A stretch of DNA of 64,000 nucleotides from Pseudophaeomoniella oleicola (GCA_003868215.1 QWDQ01000003.1:186001-250000), one strand, 5' to 3'. Shown: positions 33,001 through 44,915, counted from the first letter of the stretch. Numbers and translations are program-made. Notes: generated from the letters alone by a model not told the origin.

Positions 33001-34822
33001 TTCTGGTGACATGCTTGTTGACGGACGTCCTCTCGCACTTGATTTCCAGCGTGGAACCGGATTCTGCGAGCAGATGGATCTGCATGAGGGCTCCGCAACC
33101 ATTCGAGAGGCTCTGGAGTTTTCGGCTATCCTTCGACAAGACCGGGAGATACCACGACATGAGAAGCTGGCATATGTAGACCAGATAATCGAGCTTCTGG
33201 AGCTTGGGGACATCCAAGACGCGATCATAGCGAGTCTTGGAGTCGAGCATAGGAAACGACTCACTATTGGCGTTGAACTTGCTGCAAAACCCTCGCTTCT
33301 GCTATTCCTGGATGAACCGACTTCGGGCCTTGACTCACAATCCGCTTACAGCATTGTTCGTTTCTTGAAGAAGCTTTCTCAGGCAGGCCAAGCCATTGTC
33401 TGCACAATTCATCAGCCATCATCCGTTCTGATTCAGCAATTCGACATGATCCTCGCGCTCAATCCCGGTGGAAACACGTTCTACTTCGGCCCTGTTGGAG
33501 AAAATGGTTCTGATGTTGTCCAATACTTTGCGAAGAGGGGGACGCAATGTCCTCCCAAGAAGAACGTTGCAGAATTCATCCTGGAAACAGCAGCAAAGGG
33601 TGGTGCTCTTGATAGCGAGGGTAAGCGTGTCAACTGGAATAGAGAATGGCAAATGTCAGAGGAGAATCAACGGATGCTGGCGGAAATTGTTCGCGTTAAG
33701 TCCGAGCGGAGTCGACTTCCAGCGCCGGCAAAGGCGCAGCAGAGAGAGTTTGCTGCTCCTACGATAACACAGATCAGCGAGCTTACTAAACGCATGTTTA
33801 TTGCGCAGTGGCGTACTCCCAACTACGTTTACGGCAAGATGTTTGTCAGTGTCACCTCGGGCATCTTCTTTGGATTCACCTTCTGGCAGATTGGAAATAC
33901 CGCCGCTGCTCTGCAATATCGCCTTTTCGCCCCGTTCTTGGTCATACTTATCCCCCCACTCATTGTGAATTCGATCGTCCCCAAATTCTACCAAGATCGT
34001 TCTCTCTGGGAAGCTCGAGAACTGCCATCCCGTATATACGGCTGGGTTGCTTTCTGCACTGCTGAGGTTGTTGCCGAAATACCGGCTTCGATCCTCGGTG
34101 GAGTCATCTATTGGGCGCTCTACTTTTGGGCAGCGTACCCCGGTCCTACCAGCCTCGAAGCGGGCTATACCTTCCTCATGGTCATCCTTTGGTTCTTGTT
34201 CCAGGCCAGTTTCGGTCAATGGCTCACTGCCTTCTCACCGTCTTATACCGTTATCTCGAACATACTGCCTTTGTTCTTCGCGCAACTGAGCATGTTCAAT
34301 GGCATCATGAGACCATGGCCGCAAATGCCTCCGCCGTGGAGGTGGTTCGTCTACTATCTCAACCCAGCTTCATACTGGCTGCAGGGAATGCTTGCTGCGA
34401 CAGTGTCGGGTGTACCTGTCAGATGTGCGGACGAAGAAATCACTAGGTTCAACCCGCCACCGGGACAAACCTGTGGAAGTTACGCTTCAGGCCTCATCCG
34501 AGACTATGTCGGTAGAGGATATCTCACCAACCCGGACGCGACGTCTGCATGCGGCTATTGTCAGTACGCCGTCGGAGACGAATATCTGTCTACTGTCAAC
34601 GTGAAGAGAGTTGACATGTGGAGGGATTTCGGAATCTTTCTTGCTTTCTGTGTGAGCAACTGGTTGTTGGTGTACTTCTTCACGTATACGACAAGGATCA
34701 AGGGTTGGACTTTCGGCTTTGGGCTGCTCTTCAATGGTGGAGGGAAGCTCGCTGGAGCTATCTCCAATGCCATTATGTCTCCTTTCCAGAAGAAGGAAAT
34801 GAAGCACGAAGAGAAAGCCTAG
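30029..34822 (+). CDS. Full-size PDR-type ABC transporter (ABCG)
   Basis: Three exons (30029-30083, 30136-31184, 31238-34822; introns of 52 and 53 bp) give 1562 residues. The short first exon codes MYTGFSTEEMLRRLGTQE. Layout is (NBD-TMD)2, the PDR/ABCG order. NBD1: Walker A GRPGSGCS (236-243) has Cys where Lys is expected, its signature VSGGE (345-349) is intact, and its Walker B reads CWDNS with Asn370 in place of the catalytic Glu. NBD2: Walker A GASGAGKTT (934-942) and Walker B LLLFLDEPTSGLD are intact, but the signature is replaced by VEHRKRLTIG. This complementary asymmetry is normal for Pdr5/Snq2-like pumps. Six-helix TMDs follow each NBD. It is a plasma-membrane exporter of hydrophobic drugs or metabolites; substrate unknown. 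Next to it lie a reductase and an oxygenase-like gene. Confidence 0.95.
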
Positions 34823-35270
34823 CGAGACTGATTTAGCCATCGTGAGCCTGCTGCCGTCAAATTTGGCTCGGCAAAATAGAATGTTTTGATAGGCATGGTA
34901 TGCCCACTGTTGAGCCTACCTTATTGATCACCATAATAGGATAGCAGAAAAGTACATATGATAAACAGCAAGGAAATGATCTAGTTCTGCTATGATTGAC
35001 GAAAAGGTGCTTCCCGATGCATTGAAGTCATTAGATTTTGGTTGTAATTTATGTACGATCTTCCGATAACGATAAGAAATCATCCCCGGCAAAGTTTCCC
35101 GATTTTTCGTTGGCGATTCACTTCGATCTTCCATTCAAGAGGGCACATTCACTGGCATGAAGCTTTCAAGCCCGTCTACTATTTTCTAGCCTTGTGCTCT
35201 TCTTTCGCTTCTATTCCACACTGCAGAACAGAAGCATAGACTGAAATCTTCTGACTTGGGTCTTTTCAAG
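34823..35270. other. Intergenic between ABC transporter and Sds3-like gene
   Basis: About 450 bp with the 3' region of the transporter and the promoter of the next plus-strand gene. Nothing else seen. Confidence 0.55.
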
Positions 35271-36806
35271 ATGGCATACTCGCCGTCTCCCACCTCCCCG
35301 ACCATGGCTGGAGGTAGATTGCCTGCCCACCGTTCACCAAGTCCACCCACGCAGCCACTCTCGAAGCGAGACAAAAAGCGCAATGCTCACCAAGAACGAT
35401 ATCAAGATCTCACAAATGAGTTCGCTCAGAATCGCGATCTCCACTTCAGGAAACAGCTTCTGGGCCTCCAAACCGACATGATGCTGATCACACAAGCCGA
35501 TCCCTACCAGCCGGAGCCGATGGACGATTCTCCCGAAGGAATTACACAGCAGATTGAAGAAGCCGCTGCTGGGACTCCCTACCAAGGCGAGCTATCACCG
35601 CATGCTGGCAAGTGGTATTCGAAATTCGTACAAGAGGTGAATCAGGCAAAAGAAGTGAAAGAAATTGAATTGACGCAATTGATGGTATGAGCTTGCCGGT
35701 GCCCATCCCTGAACACATTGACTGATATACCACAGATACGTCATGAAGACAACCTTGCAAGAATAAAGCGAGAATACGACTTTAAACTCCGTTTGGCGTC
35801 CGAAGAATGCGACATCCTCTCCAATACTCTCCGGGAGCGCATCGCAAAATCGCTATCCGAGAAGAAGTCCCGCTTGGTCAAAGAAAAAGAGCATCTTGAC
35901 ATCGCAGATACTAATGCGATACTGCTTCATCCAAGCCAATTCAGCATTACAAATCCGTCAAGTCCTGGCGGATCGGCTGGGAACCGAAAGACTCGTCACG
36001 CAAGGCATCGTTTGGACGACGATTTCAGCAGCAGTCTGCTATCAGACAACGGCTTCCACAGGAAACGAAAGCTTTTCGAAAGCAACATTGGTTCACCAAC
36101 CCGCGACGGCATCTCAACTCCTGCAGAGCGCAAACAGGCCAAGCTTCTATCGCAACAAACCGCACCTGCAGTTTCTTTCTCCAGTCTCTTTACCGACAAG
36201 GACCTCAAGGCTGCAACAGCGGAAGCATACGTAGCTGCGACACATTTCTTCGCAACTTCCAAGAAGGCCGGCGCTGGAGCCAATAACTCCGCCACAAACG
36301 GCAAGACTAGCTCTGACAATGATACCCCAACTGCAGACACTCCCACCGACACCGAAGACCTCGCCGCCCCAGAAATGGATCGCACCGCCTCCCAGATCTC
36401 CTACCACGCCACCCGCTCAACCAGACATCTAACTTCCGCCGTCGGCGGTCCGCACGCCCACGGCCTCTCCATTCTCTCCGACCTCGCCGATAAAGTGGCC
36501 ACCCGCCCCACTCTCCCCTACTACCTTCTCGCATCATACCCGACCCGCCAAGGCGCATCCCTTCCCCCACCCCCTCCCCTCATGCTCGAAGAACAGGAAG
36601 AAGACCTCGCGAAGATGAAGGAGATGGCCAAATCCAAACCCAAGGGCTGGGTCGACAAGAAGTTCGTCGACGAGCTCTGCAAATCGGTCGAAGACCAGCG
36701 GGATTGGGGGTTGTTGGATCCGAGATTCCCCGCGCACATGAATGTGCATTTGGTGGATGAGAATGCTCCCGTGTTGGGTCCTGCTATGGTTGGGATTGGG
36801 AAATGA
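35271..36806 (+). CDS. Sds3-like subunit of the Rpd3/Sin3 histone deacetylase complex
   Basis: Exon 1 (35271-35684) and exon 2 (35736-36806) join across a 51-bp intron (GTATGA donor, CACAG acceptor), giving 494 residues from the first real ATG. The N-terminal third shows the Sds3-like domain as a long charged coiled coil: KKRNAHQERYQDLTNEFAQN, RDLHFRKQLLGLQTDMMLI, then ARIKREYDFKLRLASEECD and LREKI-type heptads to about 200. The C-terminal part has a basic patch (NRKTRHARHRLDDD) and a serine/threonine-rich tail. Sds3/Dep1 proteins hold the large Rpd3-Sin3 deacetylase complex together in the nucleus and help silence genes. The family match is by pattern; Dep1 and Sds3 are hard to tell apart here. 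Confidence 0.75.
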
Positions 36807-37060
36807 AAGTACAAAATAGGAGGGAGGGGTGGTGATTTGGCGTTTATGCTTGAATGTTACGTTACGTTACTTCGGGTCAGGCATGGGTATTCTTTGTGTT
36901 CTCTGCTTTTTTCTTCCTTTTCTGGAGTTTGGAGATATGAGGAACATGAGGGATCGGATTGGGTTTGGGGCTGGTGTCCTGATTCAGTTCAATCGCAATC
37001 GCAATCACAATTGAAAAATTTGGTTTTACATATGCGTGGCGGTCGATACATACATAGATA

Positions 37061-37188
37061 AGGTACCTAGGTAGGTATAGGTAGGTAGTAATTAGATCCA
37101 TATCTATCTTTCACGGATTTTTCATAGGCAAATGAGGTATGTATCTTCTGCTATATGCCTATGTACCTAGGTATGTATGTAGGTATGT
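37061..37188. repeat. AGGTA/ACCTAGGT short-repeat cluster
   Basis: Two bursts of TAGGTAGGTA-like sequence, each centred on the palindrome ACCTAGGT, lie about 100 bp apart. The same motif family recurs in several other intergenic stretches of the window. Confidence 0.75.
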
Positions 37189-37309
37189 GATCAATCATGA
37201 GCACGAAGCAAGCACGCCGTAAGCCCCTTTAATCTTTGATCCTTGATTTTTGGAAAGAAGACAAAAAGAAAAAAATAAATAGGGGTCTTTCTGAAAAGCT
37301 CTAGGCAAG

Positions 37310-37356
37310 AGAAGAGAAAGAGAGAGAAAGAGAGAGAGAGAGAGAGAGCGAGCGAG
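37310..37356. repeat. GA-rich microsatellite
   Basis: A (GA)n run with GAAA and GCGA interruptions, ending about 10 bp from the SPO22 stop codon. On the SPO22 coding strand it is a CT tract in the 3' untranslated region. Confidence 0.9.
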
Positions 37357-37366
37357 ATATAGATGA

Positions 37367-40300
37367 TTAGAAATTCCAGCCCATGACCTTGGCTCGTTCT
37401 CTGAGGAGTTTGCTCTGTTTTCCCTGTGGCGCGGGTGACGAATACAGGGGTCTAGACGTTTGCCCTGATCGTGGTGATTCTGCTGCTTGAAGGAGCACGT
37501 TGTTTCTATCGTCCATGATGCTGTCATTGGTGGTCATGGTAATGTCGCCGTCGGCGTCTCCATCTGTTTCGAAGTCGGCAAGAAGAAGTGCCATTCCGTC
37601 TGCGATCTCTATTGCCTTTGAGGCGTACTGTTTCCCGAGCAAATCATGGCCGAGGATGTAGAAATCTATGGCACGGTTGAAAAGTGAGGTGGACAGCCAT
37701 TCGAGTTCTTCTGGCGGGTAGAGAAGGGTTGACGGAATGAGTTTGGAATCGTCGTAGGAGCTATTTTGTTGAACACTGCGATTGAGAAGTCGATTGGGAG
37801 AAGGGAGTTGGAGGGACTCTTGATATGTGGTCAGGGACTCTCGGGCGAGAAGGAGGGATTGAGAGGTGAGATTCTCGAAGAGAGTGAATATTTCGTCTTG
37901 ATCCTGAATCGGGCTCGACTGTAGATGTGATGACTGATGGTCTAGGACGTTCTGAACTATGCAGCGGATCCAGCGGGATGCTTGAACAGTGTTGTAGTTT
38001 GGAAGCGAACGGATGATGGATGTGATTTTGCAAAGGAGGTTCGTTGATAGGTAGACTCCCATGGGCTCCCCATCAATGTGGCCGGGAGAAGAGATAGATT
38101 CTGGAAGCCGTTCATGCTCACTTGCCACTAGAATGCAGTCGACAAACGTTGCATATGTAGAATAGGGAGCTTTTTGCTTTGATGCCCGGTCGATAAGGAA
38201 GGCCAGCTGATTCCAATCATGGTACCAAATTGCCCGCTCGAAGTCGAGACAGAGAATAGAGTGATATTTGCACAAGTCGTAACCGCTGTCTTGTACAGGA
38301 AACCTATCATGAATTGATTTCGCGTAAGGAACGGCCTGACTGTAACGTTGCAGCTGGCCATGATCAGTAGTGGCTCTCCCCAAAGTCGTGCATATGAACC
38401 TTTTGTACAATGTCAAGCTCCTGCCTGGCACCTTTCACATGCAAAACAGTCATGATGAAATCGCGGTCGAACGCTAGGCTACTGAAGTCGAGTGGTGCAG
38501 TCTTCTCCTTGCCTTTGGTCGGTGAGCTTGTGGCCCCTTCGTACGCTTTTTTGAGCTATGTATGTCAGTATAATCGTTCTGTTCGTCAAGTCCTCGCAGA
38601 TCTTACTGTCGCAAATGATTGATAGAGTCTTTCAAGAGTAGCGGTCGGCCACGCTGTGCAATTCTTTGCGATAACGTTGTAGCAGTTCTTACAGTACCAG
38701 TCAAGCTCTCGTAGGACCTGTTCAATTTCCTTTGCCTCGGTAAGTTTCATGGGAATACAAGACTCCAGAAGATCGCAGGATGCTAGCTGATTAGTTGTTT
38801 TCGGATGGCAGACACGAGTTCATCACCCACCGGATTCAAATAGTCTGCAAACTGCATTGAGTACTTCCGTCGTCGGTGGTGACCCAGATGATATCTCAGA
38901 GAGCAGCAGGCGTAAGGTACATCTAAAAATCACTCAGAAGGACTCAGACCAATTAATATTGGACTTACCTAAAGAGCGCAAGGCTATGAACACAGATAGG
39001 GGTCCTATAATTATACTTTTCAAGAAGTCGAAGCAGAGTATCGCAGGTTTGATGTTTTCGCCCAGCTTGCAGGCTCTCAGTGACACATGCGAGAAGATAC
39101 TTGCTGTCCACATCAGAGGTGCATAATGACTGAAATATTTGCGAAGCTGTATATGTTAGAGTTCGAGCGATGTATTTTTGAAAGGAGTAGACATACCCAA
39201 TTCATCATCGTTGCTCAACATCGCCAACTTAAATACGAGACACCGCGTGAGAGGGATAGCTTTGCGAAGCTCACTCATGGCCTGATACAAGTCTTTCCCA
39301 GCGTCGTAAGCAGACATGTTAATATAGCATAGTAACAGCCTCCTTTCATATGATCAGATAGGGTACCTGGAAGATCACTAGCCCTCACCTTTCTACCTTT
39401 GCAATATTCGCCTCACCAGCTTTCGTAAAAATTGGTAGCAGGGCTACTCTACACCATCTACTGGCAAGGTCATACTGTTTGACAGAATATTCCTTGTCCA
39501 TAGCTTTCCAGAGCAACTATATTCGTTAGTGATATTACTTCCGTTGGGTGCAATGACAACCTTACAATCAGCGACCCCTGCGTTGCCTCTTTCGAAAGTA
39601 CTTTGTTCCATACTTGGTGCAGTTCTGTGAGGGTCAAGCTGAGAGTGACAAGAGTATTGTTCGCCTCATCTGAAGCCGTGGTGATCCATATAAGGTTGAC
39701 AACTGCCCTTTCAACCCATTGATCAGTGTCGGAAGAAGCCAGTCTCTCTATCAATATGGAGGCAAGTGCCTTGGTGGCGAGTGTTGGACTACTAGTAGTT
39801 AGAAAGGACTCGCTTCTTCGTGGAGGCATTCCAAACTTAAGGGTTTTCAGTTCATGGGCCTGGTGCAGGAGCCTGCGATGACTTCGTCAACGGTGCTTCC
39901 TTCATCAAATGGAGGCAACCCACAGTTTGAGGTTTTCCTCTGTTAAGTGGACACTGCGAGCAATTGTCATGAGGACTAATAGATATCAGCTGCCATTCTT
40001 ATATAGTCTCGAAGCTAATCCTAATTACCTGCAAAAAATCTCTGCCCGTCGGAACTCGTATCGCGTCCCAGGATCTCAAGGTCCAGGAGCTGGACAGCGA
40101 GCCTACCGGCATAATCTCGTTCGAGCGTTGTGAAGATCTTCGCAGCTATGGTGCTAGCTTCCGCCTTTTCAAGTGACAGCAGAACCCGAACTGTATAAGG
40201 TAGTGGCGTGGTCAGCATCATCGTACCGTCAGGAAAGGCACACTAACTGTAGAGGTGGAGTAAGCACAGCCGGAGGTCTCCAGCATCAGGACTCATGGCG

Positions 40301-41284
40301 CTCATATCGCACAACTCCAACAGCTGGTAGCCCCTCTGCACCCAGATGGCCGCGGCGTTGTTATCGTTATCATGGAACAAGCCTTCACCTATCTCCAACA
40401 GCAGATCAAGAAGCGCTTCGGCGCTATGAGGATATTGCGCAACGTTATCCGACTCTAGGCGGCTGAAGAAATGCTCTGCAAGGTCGAGACGATTGCGTTT
40501 CCAGGCCTGCTTGTGTCAATATCTAGCTCATGCACGTATCCAATGCTTCAAACCAGTGCAATGCGGCACGTCAGGTACGTCAATGACAAGCTGAGTGGAC
40601 CATCTCGCTGTCCGTCAACTGAGCGTCCATTGGCCGCCGAAATGACCTCTTGGTAGGTTGCAGCAGTCTCGAGGACTTTGGTACCAACTTCGAGTTCTCC
40701 GTGCGCTACGCCTTTGTTAGATGATAGTTAGACGCAGGGTAGCAGTTATTTGTACCTAGACAGACTTTCGCAGCACTTAGACATATCTGGAGAATTTTCG
40801 CAGAGTCTAGCGGTGTCAGTCAGAGTATACACGAGGGGTGCTATGGTCATTGTAATCTCACGATTATGCTTCATTTCCTCTGATGTTTGCGCGGACTCGA
40901 TCATGAATACGGCCAATGCACGAACTAGACTCGGTTAGCGACCACCGCTCCTGACGTTATCAGAAGCATACGATAACATCTTATCCGAGCCATCTGAGTG
41001 GTCTCCGTTCTGCCGTGGTTTCTGCACGCATTCCACAATGCCGTTCCTTGTGTGTTAAGCAACTTTCGCTGGACTGGGGATGGGCCAAGAGAGACAACTG
41101 GGAAGTGCGCGAGAGACTTCGAGCATTCTGCAATGGAAATGTTGTCAAAATCAACATCGTGCTGGATGTTCGGGAGGATCCTAGAAGTAAAGTCTGCCGC
41201 AGGCGTTGGCCTTTCTATTTTTGCGGAGGACTGTAAGACCTTACCTAAGACCGACTGCAACTCTTGGTTCGGTTTTGTATGCAT
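37367..41284 (-). CDS. SPO22/ZIP4-like meiotic crossover protein (many exons)
   Basis: A chain of minus-strand coding blocks fits one intron-rich gene. From the N-terminus: LLNTQGTALWNACRNH (exon at about 40925-41284), RVLLSLEKAEASTIAAKIF (near 40200), LATKALASILIERL with WVERAVVNLIWI (39600-39800), LDWYCKNCYNVIAKNCTAW (38650-38720), SLAFDRDFIMTVLHVKGARQ (38430-38490), and YPPEELEWLSTSLFNRAIDF in the last exon. These blocks match fungal SPO22/ZIP4, a TPR-repeat protein that builds the ZMM crossover complex on meiotic chromosomes. The large last exon ends at 37367. I placed the start at ATG 41284; ATG 41395 in the same frame would add a hydrophobic leader that makes no sense for a nuclear protein. 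Exon borders are not resolved, so the span is approximate. Expression should be meiosis-limited. Confidence 0.78.
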
Positions 41285-41729
41285 GTTCGGCGTGGGTATT
41301 CCAAGAATTCTAACTGAGGAAGGCAACAAAAAGGAAAAAGGAAAAGATGAGAGAAAGAAACGAAGAAGCAAGACACGATGTAGGAAGGTTGACATTTATA
41401 CCATGTCGATTGACGAGCCAGAGTGGGCAGGCGGCCACTTCGATGTCCTCAGTTATCTTAATATGGATTCCACCCAAAAAGAGAAAAAACCCCTTCGACG
41501 CGGCCTCCCGTATTCCCCAACACCACTTCGTTGCGTCCTATTCATTATCGGCCGTCAGACAAAACCTGATATTAGAAGTCCCAAAAGACGAAGCCACCCG
41601 CAAATCGCTCAGATACAAGACCAGCGCGGCCGTGGATGAACACTGATCACGCTGGAAGGAAATTGCCTACGATCAAAGATGGTCTATTCGTCATTAGCCG
41701 ATGCCGTAGTGTAAAGGCACCGGTATTAC
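41285..41729. other. Intergenic: SPO22 promoter and acuM-like 3' end
   Basis: Both neighbours run on the minus strand. Nothing recognised beyond short random frames. Confidence 0.5.
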
Positions 41730-43669
41730 TTACATGTCGTGATTGTCTCTTCGTATAGTAAACGAAAAACAGCAGTCAATCAGTTCCTTGGATCGTAAAT
41801 CAGGATTTCTCAAAGTGCAACTGGTGAGCATCGCTTTTTGCTTGTTATCGAAGGCGATAGCACCGAATTTCTCCCAGTAGCTAACAAGTTGATCTTCGAC
41901 GATGATCTCATGTATAGCGAGCTTTCCCTGGTACGTGTCAGCAGTGGTCCGTCGGGATGGAAGATAGACATACATCTCTAAGCATCTCGATGGGGACGTG
42001 AATTAGTTCAGCCATCTCCTTGTTACCACGGAAAATCTCCCCAGTTCGACGCCAGCAACAGGCCGGTATAGCCATACTAGCGAAGATCCGGTCATACTCC
42101 ATGAGACTTCGTTCGAACCACATCTCTACCAGGATAAGTTCAATGTCCGTAAGGCTCTGCATTCTTTCCCGAAACATCGGCCGGAACCTTTCTAACTGCT
42201 TAAGGATTTTCTGTTTCGAGGCTGGTCGCATATGCTTCTCCATGTACTGCTGCAGTCTAGCGTATCCTTTGACATAATTGAATGGTTTAAGAAGACCGGC
42301 GTCATATTTGGCCTTCAGCAACTTATCCATCCTCTCCTCGGGTGGATCGGTTCCAGAAGGATCCGCCGCTGTCATGTAATACGTTTCCCTAGCTTTGTCG
42401 GTTTTATCATTGGGTGCAGTGCTGGTCGGTCTTGAGATCTCGGCACCTTTGGCAGCGGCGGACGAAGGCTCGGCTTGGGACGCTTGGAAGGGTGGGACGC
42501 TGGGATTTCCAAGGGCCATACCCATCGAATTGATCAACGATGGGTCCGAATACAGACCAGACATGTCATCTCCACCATACATATTGCCCGTAGCGTCGTC
42601 CAGGAGACTGGTACTAAGGAAATCATTGAGAATTTGGTACTCGTTAGTGGTTTCTGGGGCATTGAACATATAAGAAGGATGAAAGGTATGAATGTCTCGG
42701 AGTTGGCTGTTGGTGCCCCCAGTCCAGTCATTGTACCCTCCTAGGGCTATCACAAGAATCAATATTGACCATCATGAAATTCCAGAATGGGAAGTCTCAC
42801 AGGCGGTTTGGGTGGTACCCTCTAAGCTCTGACTCTGATTCACCGAGCCATTTGAGTTTTGTGGTAGCGAGGTCGAATCTGAAATATCTGTGGTGGGTCG
42901 TAACCCCATGCTGCTGTCCTGCAGTATCGATCTGGCTGATCCGTTTTGATCGACTACACTTGGTATGTCTGGCTCCGCGAGGAGGTTGTTGTTTGCAGCA
43001 TCGTCATCTGTACCTGATTGTTGTTTGTGCTCGATTTTCAACTTGCGGTCAGAGTCGCGGGGTTCGTCATGACAGAGATGGCCTATATTCCTTTTTATAC
43101 ATCTGCTGCAAGGCCGTTCCTGCACGAAATCCCGCAGATGGTAACCGTCAGTCGCCTTCTCGAATCCATCCTGCAGCAACGAAAAGGGTGACAGGTAGAC
43201 GGGGGAGCACTCACCGCATCGCAAGTCATATGCTACCCATTTTTGCAATTACTCGGTCAGCGAACCAGACTATTGAATGGATATGTACATATGCGCGTGG
43301 AACCGGGGAATGCGTTGGCGCGCATTATGCGGGTGCAATGGAGGGGCTATTCTGCAGCTCACCGATCGTCGACAGTAAACGCAAGCTGTTAAAGGCGCAA
43401 GTGTAAGCGGGTTTGGTGACACTCATCGTGGGGGAGGGAGGGGGGAGTATGATGGGGGAAGTCTCACCATGATTGACCTTCCGCCTCTTCTTCGTGCTCT
43501 GGTCGTGTGCGCCATTGGATGCCGGCTGCGACCCTTTCCGGCTCGGTTCTTGCGGCGGCGTCTCCGTCTCTATCGACCGAGACTTTCGCTTTCCGGTATG
43601 GCCGCTCTTATCCGATGGACCGGTAGAAGCAGACGGCGATTGCGACTCGTGGCGGTTTGGTGAGCTCAT
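41730..43669 (-). CDS. acuM: AcuM/RDS2-type Zn2Cys6 regulator of gluconeogenesis
   Basis: Six exons: 43669-43468, 43385-43363 (23 nt), 43232-43215 (18 nt), 43119-42801, 42746-41974 and 41927-41730. All junctions are in frame and give 510 residues. The spliced zinc cluster is Cys69, Cys72, Cys79, Cys85, Cys88, Cys97 (C-x2-C-x6-C-x5-C-x2-C-x8-C), reading ACVYCRRSHMTCDAERPC then SRCIKRNIGHLCHDEPR. This is the sequence type of AcuM/Rds2; the AcuK/Ert1 paralogue differs. The C-terminal half carries the conserved PAS-like region: LLKPFNYVKGYARLQQYM, LMEYDRIFASMAIPACCW, RRTGEIFRGNKEMAELI. AcuM and AcuK form a heterodimer that turns on gluconeogenic and respiratory genes on acetate, ethanol or similar carbon sources. 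Orthology is strongly supported; target genes are not shown by the sequence. Confidence 0.9.
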
Positions 43670-44915
43670 GGACAGGACTGTGTCCAAAGCGATTTGGAAA
43701 CGATGCGGGCGATAGAATTGGTCACGCAAGGTTGGAGGTAGGGTTCGACATGCGCGATCCGGTAGTTCAATAATTTATGCGAGGATTGGAAATGACTGTC
43801 AAAAACGTTGTGCCTTATTGTAAGATACTGCAGATCCAGTCGGTTCCTTTCCCAGGTACTGTACTTATAAAGGTGAATGCACGGTGAGCAGACTTTCGCT
43901 ATTAAGTTCTGGTTCAAAAGGTTGTGCCTTCAGAAGAAGTTCCTCTCATCAGAAGTAAAGATTATAATGCGATAGTCATGACATGATCTGACCCGTCGAC
44001 GTGTGCTATGTTGCAGTAGGCAAAGTTCACTAAGCATCTACCTACGTGGTGCCTACTACGTAGTAGGTCGAGGTAATTATGTAACTTAGCCAATTAATAA
44101 TTTACTGGTCGCCAACTGAGTTCTTGCTTTCCAGCGGCCGCCCCGCATCCAGCTCGCCAGTGCGGCTATTCGACAGCCCAAGCAGAAAGAAAAGGCCAAA
44201 ACAAAAGAAAGAGAAAAAGGCGCATAGAATCAAGCGACGGTGGAGAAGTGTTGGTTGGGCCTTGCATTCAGCCGCTTCGCCAAAGCATGTGCCTACACTC
44301 TGGATCTCTGGATCCATTCGCTAACCTACTGCGCATTGTCCTTATGTTGCATCAAACTTGCAGGCTACTACCTATGTACTATGTACAGTATGTATCTATC
44401 ATTCTCAGCATATCTATATACACTCATAATCGCTATCTCTGTCCTTCTCGTGTTGGCTCCAACAAAGGTGAATCTCTAGCCCACCTCAGAGTTCATGTGA
44501 TATGCAGCTCCCGATTGTGCTAAATATCCAACGGCTCGACGGGGAATGGTACGCCATCGTTGGAATTCCACCTTTGACTGCCTCGCTGGGATGGACAGAT
44601 TTTGATGGGTCGGTTGCCACAAGTCCAATGTTGAAACCTATGAGACTTCTCGACTTGTGGCACGCTGCACGGCGCATAGCATAACCTTGGTCTCCAATCA
44701 TTCCGCACCCTTTCAGCGCGATTGGCGCGTCCGAGGTTCAACTGCCGTTAGATGTGCATTTCCATCGTAAATCATTGTGGATCCTCAGGCTGGTGGCAAG
44801 TGACCTCAATCCATCTTGTGTTATATTTAGCTTGCTGAATGTATCTCCGGCACAGATGCGGACATATTGAGGTTATCTTCTTGCCTCTTCACAGGCAAGA
44901 TGGTCCTGCAACCCC
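43670..44915. other. Gene-free stretch of 1.25 kb
   Basis: Upstream of the acuM-like gene and downstream of the CENP-Q-like gene, both minus strand. It holds a perfect 16-bp palindrome at 44052-44067 and AT-rich flanks. No gene recognised in any frame. Confidence 0.6.
44052..44067. repeat. 16-bp perfect palindrome CCTACTACGTAGTAGG
   Basis: The sequence equals its own reverse complement over 16 bp. Its core TACTACGTAGTA appears again at 29128-29139 and 63559-63570, always in gene-free DNA. Confidence 0.92.

Larger units (their letters stand above)
36807..37366. other. Convergent intergenic region, repeat-rich
   Basis: Between the Sds3-like gene (plus) and SPO22 (minus). It holds two clusters of TAGGTA/ACCTAGGT-type repeats (37061-37090 and 37161-37188) and a GA tract. 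No gene recognised. Confidence 0.65.

Noticed and set aside
41285-41395. Hydrophobic leader for SPO22 starting at the ATG at 41395
   Set aside because: SPO22/ZIP4 acts on chromosomes and has no signal sequence; the ATG at 41284 is preferred.
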